From HGM13006 sp900757695 (GTDB lineage: Bacteria; Bacillota; Clostridia; Oscillospirales; Oscillospiraceae), in assembly GCA_959607825.1 (NCBI GenBank), contig CAUHNW010000009.1, positions 1 through 64,000 on the forward strand: DNA of 64,000 bases, read 5' to 3'. Position numbers and translations under genes: made by a program. This document shows positions 25,691-33,015 of the stretch, one piece after another. The notes beneath the pieces are model-generated. The model had not been told where the DNA came from. It worked only from the letters and a program-made list of their open reading frames with translations, and did no database searches. Position 1 is the first letter of the stretch. Every line of letters begins with the position of its first letter.

Positions 25691-25850
25691 GGCAACACCG
25701 CACAATTGCGTCTGCGGGCTTTGACGGTTCTTTTCCCTCACAAACCCGCTGTGAAAATTTGAAATACACAAAGTATTCCTGCATTTTCACAACAAATTTG
25801 TGATGAAAAATTCCTCGCCAAATCTCCTTGCCGAATTATGCGGTATAGCC
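25691..25850. mobile_element. MITE-like repeat, copy 1 (160 bp, imperfect terminal inverted repeats)
   Basis: The left end GGCAACACCGCACAATT (25691-25707) matches the inverted right end GGCTATACCGCATAATT (25850-25834) at 13 of 17 positions. The interior matches the copy at 57374 nearly throughout. No coding sequence is inside, so a non-autonomous element is likely. Its right end touches the glyS stop codon at 25851. Confidence 0.7.
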
Positions 25851-27281
25851 TTAGAACTGAATTTTCTCTGCGATATAAGCGGCAACCTGATCGATGGGCA
25901 TACGAACCTGTTCCATGGAGTCACGCTCACGGACGGTGACACAATTGTCGGCAGGGGTGTTTTCGTCGCCTACGGTCTGGAAATCTACTGTGATGCAGAA
26001 GGGGGTGCCGATCTCGTCTTCCCGGCGGTAGCGCTTGCCGATGGAACCGGTCTCGTCGTAGTCGCACATAAACTGCTTAGACAGCTCGTTGTAGATCTCA
26101 GTGGCCTTGTCACCCAGCTTTTTGGACAGGGGCAGAACGGCGCACTTGAAGGGAGCCAGAGCGGGGTGGAAGTGCATGACCACACGGATATCATCGTTGC
26201 CCTTCTTGTCCTGCCCAACGACCTCTTCATCATAGGCGTTTACAAGGAAGGCCAGAACGGAACGCTCAACGCCCAGAGAAGGCTCGATGACATAGGGAAT
26301 ATACCGGGTGTTCTTCTCCTGATCGTAGTAGGTGAGGTCACGGCCGGAGGTGTTCTGGTGCTGCGTCAAATCGTAATCGGTACGGTCTGCAACGCCCCAC
26401 AGCTCGCCCCAGCCGAAGGGGAAGAGATACTCGAAGTCCGTGGTGGCCTTGGAGTAGAAGCACAGCTCCTCGGGGTCGTGATCCCGGAGCCGCAGGTTTT
26501 CCTCCTGAATGCCCAGAGACAGCAGCCAGTCACGGCAGAAGCTGCGCCAGTAGTTGAACCACTCCAGATCGGTGCCGGGCTCGCAGAAGAACTCCAGCTC
26601 CATCTGCTCGAACTCACGGACACGGAAAATAAAGTTGCCCGGGGTGATCTCATTCCGGAAGGACTTGCCGATCTGGCCAATGCCGAAGGGGAGCTTCTTC
26701 CGGGTGGTACGCTGCACGTTGACGAAGTTTACGAAGATGCCCTGGGCGGTTTCGGGACGGAGATATACGGTGTTCTTTGCGTCCTCGGTGACGCCCTGGA
26801 AGGTCTTGAACATCAGGTTGAACTGACGAATATCGGTGAAGTTGTGCTTGCCGCAGGTGGGGCAGGGGATGTTGTGCTCCTCGATATATTCCTTCATCTC
26901 CGCCTGAGAGAAGGCATCGATGGGCTTATCCAGCTCAACGCCGTTTTCCTGCGTCCAGTCCTCGATGAGCTTATCGGCACGGAAGCGCTCATGACACTCA
27001 CGGCAATCCATCAGCGGGTCGGAGAAGCCGCCCAGATGACCGGAGGCGACCCAAGTCTGGGGATTCATAAGAATGGCGGCGTCCAGACCGACGTTATAGG
27101 GATTCTCCTGGACGAATTTCTTCCACCATGCGCGCTTGATGTTGTTTTTCAGCTCAGCACCCAGCGGGCCGTAGTCCCAGGTGTTGGCAAGGCCGCCGTA
27201 GATCTCGCTGCCGGGGAATACAAAACCGCGGTTTTTGCAGAGGGCTACAATTTTGTCCATGGTCTTTTCGGTATTTTTCAT
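25851..27281 (-). CDS. glyS: Glycyl-tRNA synthetase, dimeric type
   Basis: 476 aa class II synthetase of the eukaryote-like alpha2 form. It has motif 1 around LANTWDYGPLGAELKNNIK, a CRECHERF...CPTCGKHNF zinc-type insertion, motif 2 FGIGQIGKSFRNEITPGNF, and motif 3 PYVIEPSLGVERSVLAFL. The start at 27281 follows AAAGGAGCTTTCCC. Expression is controlled by the T-box leader upstream. Confidence 0.96.
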   Translation of the reverse strand: MKNTEKTMDKIVALCKNRGFVFPGSEIYGGLANTWDYGPLGAELKNNIKRAWWKKFVQENPYNVGLDAAILMNPQTWVASGHLGGFSDPLMDCRECHERFRADKLIEDWTQENGVELDKPIDAFSQAEMKEYIEEHNIPCPTCGKHNFTDIRQFNLMFKTFQGVTEDAKNTVYLRPETAQGIFVNFVNVQRTTRKKLPFGIGQIGKSFRNEITPGNFIFRVREFEQMELEFFCEPGTDLEWFNYWRSFCRDWLLSLGIQEENLRLRDHDPEELCFYSKATTDFEYLFPFGWGELWGVADRTDYDLTQHQNTSGRDLTYYDQEKNTRYIPYVIEPSLGVERSVLAFLVNAYDEEVVGQDKKGNDDIRVVMHFHPALAPFKCAVLPLSKKLGDKATEIYNELSKQFMCDYDETGSIGKRYRREDEIGTPFCITVDFQTVGDENTPADNCVTVRERDSMEQVRMPIDQVAAYIAEKIQF

Positions 27282-27299
27282 GGGAAAGCTCCTTTCATG

Positions 27300-27552
27300 T
27301 GACCAAAATAAAATCGCCCCAAGCAAATGCTTAGGGCGAACAATGTCCGTGGTACCACCTAAATTCGGAATCTTTCATCCGCACTCAGCGCCTGTAACGG
27401 AGGCTTCCGGCGGCGCCTACTGGATCTCTCGTTGGGGCCGCAGCTCAAGGGGGCCTTTTCTGCCTGCGCCCGAAGATTTTCACCGGCCATCTTCTCTCTA
27501 AAGGACGTTCAGGGGCAGATACTATTCCCTATCATTGCATGTTTCATATCAC
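27300..27552 (-). promoter_or_regulatory. Glycyl T-box leader of glyS
   Basis: The hallmark AGGTGGTACCACGGACA (27360-27344 on the minus strand) is followed by the terminator hairpin GCCCTAAGCATTTGCTTGGGGC and a T-run (27330-27303). The leader of about 270 bases fits a T-box that senses uncharged tRNA-Gly. I could not assign the specifier codon with certainty. Confidence 0.92.
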
Positions 27553-27558
27553 AGCGCC

Positions 27559-27588
27559 ACTATACCATTTTTGCAGGGGGATTGTCAA
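27559..27588 (-). promoter_or_regulatory. glyS promoter
   Basis: On the minus strand TTGACA (27588-27583), 18 bases, TATAGT (27564-27559), starting the T-box transcript near 27552. Confidence 0.75.
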
Positions 27589-27758
27589 GGAGACAGCGGG
27601 ACGTTTTGAAAATTTAAGCGGTATTATCATTCTTCCGCCCTTTTGTTGGGCAGATTTGTGCACTTTTTAGAGGGAAATCCACAATGGTCATTCGGATATC
27701 CCATACCGGCCAAAAGTATGCTATAATGTGGGAAAGATATAGACCGGGGGGACGCAGT

Positions 27759-28853
27759 GTGAAAAAGAAAAAGATGCGGAGCGTGCGGCTTGCAGCAGCG
27801 GGGAGCCTGCTGGGCTTGACGGCGCTGATCTACGGGCTGGCAAAATACTGCCCCGGGGCGATGTTTCCGTGGTATCAAAACGTAAGCTGGCGGGCACTGA
27901 GGTGCTGGGGACACCTGACTGATTGGCTCCCGTTCTCCCTGCTGGAGTGGGGCGGCCTCGGGCTGATCTGGCTGGCGCTGGGATGGATCATTAAAGTGCT
28001 GAGCAAAAGGGCGAGCATCCGGGGACTGCTCCGAACGGCGGCGCTGACGGCTTCTGTGATCCTGTTCCTCTTTGTGGCGCTGTGGGGGGCGGATCAGTTT
28101 GCGCCCACCTTTACCGGCACAACGGACTATACCCGGACGGAGTTTACGGAGGATGAGGCAGCGGAGGCGGCATTTTATTATCTGGAAATGGCCAATGAAT
28201 TTGCGTCTGCCAGCCCCAGAGATGCAGACGGAGTGACGGATTTCGGTGCGTTTGCAGAATTGGCGGCGCAGGTGGACAGCGGCTATGAATACCTGACCGA
28301 TACCTACGGAGGGCGCTTTGACATCCTGCCGGTGCGGCCCAAAGGACTGGCGTTTTCCAGGCTGATGGATCTGTGCGGACTGACCGGGATCTTTACAGCC
28401 TACACCGGAGAGATGGGCATTGACGTCAATACGCCGGATGTGTCACTGCCCTTTACCATCAGCCATGAGTGCGCCCACCGAACTACGGTAACGCAGGAAG
28501 CGGATGCCAATTTCACGGCATTCCTCGCTTGCATCCATTCAGACAGCGCAGCGTATCGGTATTCCGGCTTTTATTCGGCATTTATCTACTGCTATAATGC
28601 CATAGCAAAGGTGGATTGGGAGACGCAAAGCCATTTGTGGGCGGGGATGAACGAGCAGCTCCGGGCAGATGTCACTGGGGCCAATGCCTATTATGCACAA
28701 TTTGATAAGCCTGTGAAAAAAGTGGCGCAGAAGGCCAATGACGGCTATCTGAAGCAATTTAATCAGCCCACGGGGGTCAATAATTACGGCGCAGTAGCCG
28801 GCCCGCTGATGGCCTACTATTGGGCGGAGCTTGCGCCCCGGCGCACGGCATAA
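27759..28853 (+). CDS. DUF3810-type membrane protein with metallopeptidase-like motif
   Basis: 364 aa with a GTG start after GGGGGGACGCA; an upstream ATG at 27684 is excluded because a TATAAT (about 27720) lies between. Three hydrophobic segments occupy about residues 7-27, 60-80 and 90-115, then a large outside domain. That domain has ISHECAHR at about 240 and EADAN further on, a pattern like HExxH zinc peptidases with a changed second position (HECAH), as in the DUF3810 family. Monocistronic. Activity unproven. Confidence 0.8.
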   Translation: MKKKKMRSVRLAAAGSLLGLTALIYGLAKYCPGAMFPWYQNVSWRALRCWGHLTDWLPFSLLEWGGLGLIWLALGWIIKVLSKRASIRGLLRTAALTASVILFLFVALWGADQFAPTFTGTTDYTRTEFTEDEAAEAAFYYLEMANEFASASPRDADGVTDFGAFAELAAQVDSGYEYLTDTYGGRFDILPVRPKGLAFSRLMDLCGLTGIFTAYTGEMGIDVNTPDVSLPFTISHECAHRTTVTQEADANFTAFLACIHSDSAAYRYSGFYSAFIYCYNAIAKVDWETQSHLWAGMNEQLRADVTGANAYYAQFDKPVKKVAQKANDGYLKQFNQPTGVNNYGAVAGPLMAYYWAELAPRRTA

Positions 28854-28872
28854 AACACATACGCCCCAAACA

Positions 28873-28907
28873 AGTGAGGGGGCCGCAATTCCCTGCGGCC
28901 CCCTCAG
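28873..28907 (+). terminator. Hairpin after the DUF3810 gene
   Basis: GAGGGGGCCGCA pairs with TGCGGCCCCCTC around ATTCCC. The downstream T-run is poor, so termination is probable but not certain. Confidence 0.6.
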
Positions 28908-29435
28908 ATTCATCATTAGGAGTGACATGTTTGTTTTTGGTGTGTCGCGCAGCACCGGCCCCCTGGCAAGGGCCGGATAGCTGTGCCGAATGGCGGGCTT
29001 CTGGCTTCCGCACCATTCAAAAAGAAAAGAAGGAGATATGAAAACGTGGTCCATGGCGCTGGCACACCATGCTTTGTTTGAGATGTATCACTTGTTACAT
29101 ACATCCTGACCACGCTGCCATCTTAACATACAGATCATGATGTGTCAATACCTTTTCGGGAAAAAACGTGTAAAATCGCATAAATTTTTTGTTGTGGGGA
29201 TAAAAACCTCTAAATTCTGTAGGAAATAGTAGATGCACGCAAGAAAAGACGGGCAGAAACAGCAAAGGTAAGGAAGAAAAAAGAAATATAGACAGGCAGG
29301 AAGATTGACAGGCATATGATGAAAAGTCACACAGTTAATACTATTGAAATAAACTGGGCACAAATGGGGGGCGAACATAAATAAATGCAGGTTACAATCC
29401 ACAAAAACCAAGAAGAGAATCAGCAGGTTCGTGCA
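28908..29435. other. Non-coding stretch with unexplained hairpins and a 23-codon ORF
   Basis: Two adjacent stable stem-loops (28948-28985 and 28988-29018) are followed by GAAGGAG and a short open frame (29038-29109, 23 codons, beginning MKTWSMALAHHAL) whose end overlaps another 7-bp inverted repeat (29082-29105). From 29110 to 29435 the sequence is AT-rich with no gene that I can see. Confidence 0.4.
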
Positions 29436-29465
29436 TTGACGGAGGTTTGCGTTTTTCCATATAAT
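29436..29465 (+). promoter_or_regulatory. Promoter of the second solute-binding protein gene
   Basis: TTGACG (29436-29441), 18 bases, TATAAT (29460-29465), 38 bases before the start codon. Confidence 0.75.
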
Positions 29466-29503
29466 ATAAGTGGAAGACCAGAATGAAATAGGAGGCAAAC
29501 CAA

Positions 29504-31285
29504 ATGAAAAAGAAAATTCTTGCATCGCTGTTGTCTGCGGCAATGCTGATGGGCTTGCTGGCGGGCTGCGGCGGAACTGCAGCCTCGGCCGGAAGCGGAA
29601 CACAGCCGGAAAACTCAGAGACCAGCGCAGCTGCTCCTGTGACCGAGGAGCAGCCGGAGGCACCTGCACAGGAGACCCAGACCTCTGCGGAGGAGGCATC
29701 TGCTTCTGAAGCGGAGCAGGATGAGGGCTATGTGTATCAGGGACAGTGGGCCAGCTATCCCCTCTGCGAGCCCGGAGAGAAGACGCTGACCATGTGGTGT
29801 GAATTCCCCGGCTTCCTGAGCATGGTAGGGATCGATTCCTATCAGGACTGCTCCGTGTTCAATGCGGCAGAGCAGGCAACCGGCATTCACATTGAGTTTA
29901 CGGAAGTATCCATGATGAATGCGGCGGAGCAGTTCTCTCTGCTCTGCGCAGCCAACGATATGAAGGATATCATGGGCGGCGTGGGCAGCTACTACGGCTC
30001 CACTGCCGGCGCCATTGAGGAAGAGATCATTATGGATCTGGCGGAGTATGCCGAGGAATATATGGGCAACTATATGACCATACTCAATGATCCCAAGTAT
30101 GCGGCTTATAAAGAAAAAGCATACAACGCTGAGGGCCAGCTGGCGGAGATCACATCGATCTCTGACGACTTTAAGCCCACCAGCGGTGCACAGATCCGGA
30201 AGGACTGGCTGGATGCGCTGAATCTCAGTGTCCCGGAAACCTATGACGACTGGGAAAACGTCCTTTTGGCCTTTAAGGAGAACTACGGCTGCTCCAATAC
30301 GCTGCTGCTCTCCGGCGTGACCCAGATGACCAACCTGATTGCGGGCTACGGCACGGCCGGTGCCGCAGAGGCATCTATGGGCAGCTCCAGTACGGTAAAT
30401 ATGTATCAGGTGGACGGCGTGATCAAAAACGGCTATCAGGATGACAGCTACCGGGCGTACCTTGCTATGATGCACAAGTGGTACGACGAAGGGCTGCTGT
30501 CCCGTGACTTTATCACCGCATCCTCCGATGGCTCCCAGAACAACACCGACGGCCTGATCCTGTCCGGCAATTCCGGTATCTGGTTCTCTCAGGGCAACTT
30601 TATTACCCAGTATGAGACACAGGCACAGGTCACCGAGCCGGAGTTCTCTGTGGCAGGCATCACGGATCCCTATTCTCCGGAGTATAATCCTGAGAAGACC
30701 ACCCACTTCACCCAGATGACCGGCGGCAACGCCGGCGGCAGCGGGGCCATGAGTATTTCCACCAATTGCGAGGATATTCCGCTGGCGTGCCAGTGGCTGG
30801 ATTACTTCTGGACCGAGGAGGGTCAGCTGCTCTGCAACTACGGCATTGAGGGCGAGGGCTTTGAGTACGATGAAAACGGCAACCCGCAGTTTACCGATTT
30901 TGTAGTAAACGGCGGAAACTTCCAGTTCATGATGACCGGCTATACCCTCTCCGGGGTGCCGTCCCTTCAGGATTTTGATAAGTCCTTCTTTACCTATGGC
31001 GACAACGTCATTGAGGCCTTTGACACTTGGGCCTCCTGCGTGGATGACCTGTATACGCTGCCTGCGGCGCTGACGCTGAACACAGAGCAGAACGAGGCTT
31101 ACAGCTCCAAGTTCAATGATATCAACACCATGGCGGAAGAGCGTGTGGGCAAGTTTATCACCGGCGAGCTGGACATTGAGACCCAGTGGGATGCATTCCA
31201 GCAGGATCTGGAATCCATGGGGATTCAGGACTGCATCGATATCTATCAGGAAGCCTATGATAACTATGAGGCATCCAAAGGCTAA
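29504..31285 (+). CDS. Extracellular solute-binding lipoprotein (family 1), orphan, paralogue 2
   Basis: 593 aa. Lipobox LLAGC at residues 18-22, an acidic Ser/Ala/Glu linker to about residue 75, then the family 1 solute-binding fold. It follows AATAGGAGG. Homologous to the protein encoded at 145-1884 (shared MMHKWYDEGLLSRDF and MSISTNCED blocks) but with a different N-terminal half, so its ligand may differ. Neither has permease genes beside it. It stands alone with its own promoter and terminator. Confidence 0.9.
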   Translation: MKKKILASLLSAAMLMGLLAGCGGTAASAGSGTQPENSETSAAAPVTEEQPEAPAQETQTSAEEASASEAEQDEGYVYQGQWASYPLCEPGEKTLTMWCEFPGFLSMVGIDSYQDCSVFNAAEQATGIHIEFTEVSMMNAAEQFSLLCAANDMKDIMGGVGSYYGSTAGAIEEEIIMDLAEYAEEYMGNYMTILNDPKYAAYKEKAYNAEGQLAEITSISDDFKPTSGAQIRKDWLDALNLSVPETYDDWENVLLAFKENYGCSNTLLLSGVTQMTNLIAGYGTAGAAEASMGSSSTVNMYQVDGVIKNGYQDDSYRAYLAMMHKWYDEGLLSRDFITASSDGSQNNTDGLILSGNSGIWFSQGNFITQYETQAQVTEPEFSVAGITDPYSPEYNPEKTTHFTQMTGGNAGGSGAMSISTNCEDIPLACQWLDYFWTEEGQLLCNYGIEGEGFEYDENGNPQFTDFVVNGGNFQFMMTGYTLSGVPSLQDFDKSFFTYGDNVIEAFDTWASCVDDLYTLPAALTLNTEQNEAYSSKFNDINTMAEERVGKFITGELDIETQWDAFQQDLESMGIQDCIDIYQEAYDNYEASKG

Positions 31286-31301
31286 ATGCTGAAATACGAA
31301 T

Positions 31302-31337
31302 AAATGGGCGCTGCTGCGTTTGCGGCAGCGCCCATTT
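31302..31337 (+). terminator. Terminator of the second solute-binding protein gene
   Basis: AAATGGGCGCTGC pairs with GCAGCGCCCATTT. Confidence 0.75.
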
Positions 31338-31395
31338 GATATCCGCTGGTTTAGAAAAAATAAAGAAGAAGTTCTCAAAATCTTAACAAAAGGTC

Positions 31396-31425
31396 TCTGG
31401 TCAAAATGCAGGCGCTATGGTATAA
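31396..31425 (+). promoter_or_regulatory. Promoter of the SLH-domain gene
   Basis: TGGTCA, about 17 bases and TATAAT lie about 45 bases before the start. Confidence 0.5.
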
Positions 31426-31468
31426 TGATCAGGTGATAGCAATTAGACTAGCTGGTGGAGGTGGCAGG

Positions 31469-32929
31469 ATGCGGAAGAGAATAGCCGGACTGATTCTTTC
31501 GGCTGCACTGGTGTTGGCGATGGTACCTGAGGCCGCAGCGGCGGACTCCGGCAGCATCACCGATATCAGCGGACATTGGGCGGAATCGTCTATTGTCTGG
31601 GCTGTAGATGAGGGAATCTTTAACGGCGTTTCGGAGACAGAGTTTGCACCAAATCGCACCATGACGAGAGGGATGTTCGTAACTGTACTGGGACGCATGG
31701 CCGGTGTAGATCCGGCGGAGTTTCAGGACGTCTATTTGGACAATCTCTTTTCAGATGTCTCCGCAGGCTCCTACTATGCGCCTTATGTCAACTGGGCGGT
31801 GCGATATGGCATTGCGCAGGGGACTGGCGGAGGAAAATTTTCGCCGGACACACCGGTGACGCGGCAGCAGATGGCAACGTTTCTAGTGCGCTTCTGCTCG
31901 ATCTACAACTATGAACTGATCGGCAGCGATGAGGGCATGGTGGAAAATTTTGCGGATGCATCCTCCATTGGCAGCTATGCAGTGGATGCGGTGGAGACCA
32001 TGCGGAAGACCGGCTTGATGAACGGCAAGCGGAAAGCTGACGGAACCTATGTGTTTGATCCCAAGGGAAATGCCACCAGAGCCCAGTGCGCCACGGTGCT
32101 TCAGCGGATGTCCAATGCCATGCGCCCCTATGAGGGGCGGGAGATCGTAGCGCCGGACAGCATCTATGTATCGGCACAGGCGGATACCCTGTATGTGGGC
32201 GATTGGACCGGCGTTGAGGCGTGGGTCGGCCCGGATAATGTCAGCAACGGTACGGTCACGTGGGTATCCTCGGATCCCAGCGTAGTGGCTGTTGCCATTG
32301 ACGGCACGGTGACGGCTGTTGGCGCAGGGACTGCGGAGATCTATGGCTATACATGGAACGGCCTGTGCGACTATACCGAGATCACATGTTTGGCCAAGCC
32401 CACAACCTCCTATGAATGGGAGAGCTATGAAGATAAGTGCATTCGTGTATTCGGTCAGGTGGTGGATGATCCCAGACGCTTTTACCAGACGGCGGAGGAA
32501 GCCTATTCCCATATGGCGGTGATCACGGTGCCGGTGTGGGATTTTGCGGATAGCAGCCGTACCACAAAAATAACGACCTATAAGACGCTTACGGTGAATG
32601 CTAATATGGCGGATACGATCGTGGCGATTTTTGAAGAGATCTATAATGGCAGCGAACAGTTCCCAATCAAAGAGGTAGGCTGCTACCGCTGGGAGCCGGG
32701 TTCTGAGCATATGCCGGGACTTGCCATTGATATCAACAGCTATGAGAACTATGAGTGCACGCTGGACGGAACGGCCACTGCAGGCGCATACTGGAGGCCG
32801 GGCGAGGATCCTTATTCCATTCCGGCAGACGGCGATGTAGTAAATGCCTTCCGAAAGTATGGTTTTGGCTGGGGCGGCAACTGGAACTCCAAGAAAGACT
32901 ATATGCACTTTAGCTATTTTTCTACATAA
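31469..32929 (+). CDS. SLH-domain wall protein with Ig-like and VanY-type (M15) carboxypeptidase domains
   Basis: 486 aa, starting after GGAGGTGGCAGG. A signal peptide (cleavage near residue 25, AAA-AD) precedes three S-layer-homology repeats (about 28-225), one bacterial Ig-like domain (about 240-305) and a C-terminal D,D-carboxypeptidase-like domain. The metal site is visible as SEHMPGLAIDIN (about 412-423) and the closing KDYMHF (about 475-480). It would attach to secondary wall polymer by the SLH repeats and trim peptidoglycan stems at the surface. Confidence 0.9.
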   Translation: MRKRIAGLILSAALVLAMVPEAAAADSGSITDISGHWAESSIVWAVDEGIFNGVSETEFAPNRTMTRGMFVTVLGRMAGVDPAEFQDVYLDNLFSDVSAGSYYAPYVNWAVRYGIAQGTGGGKFSPDTPVTRQQMATFLVRFCSIYNYELIGSDEGMVENFADASSIGSYAVDAVETMRKTGLMNGKRKADGTYVFDPKGNATRAQCATVLQRMSNAMRPYEGREIVAPDSIYVSAQADTLYVGDWTGVEAWVGPDNVSNGTVTWVSSDPSVVAVAIDGTVTAVGAGTAEIYGYTWNGLCDYTEITCLAKPTTSYEWESYEDKCIRVFGQVVDDPRRFYQTAEEAYSHMAVITVPVWDFADSSRTTKITTYKTLTVNANMADTIVAIFEEIYNGSEQFPIKEVGCYRWEPGSEHMPGLAIDINSYENYECTLDGTATAGAYWRPGEDPYSIPADGDVVNAFRKYGFGWGGNWNSKKDYMHFSYFST

Positions 32930-33015
32930 CAATTGTCAATGTGGGCGCCGCATCGCGGCGCCCATGCTGCTAACAGCCCCTTATGGGGTGAAAAACAGAA
33001 AGGAACGGTATCCCT

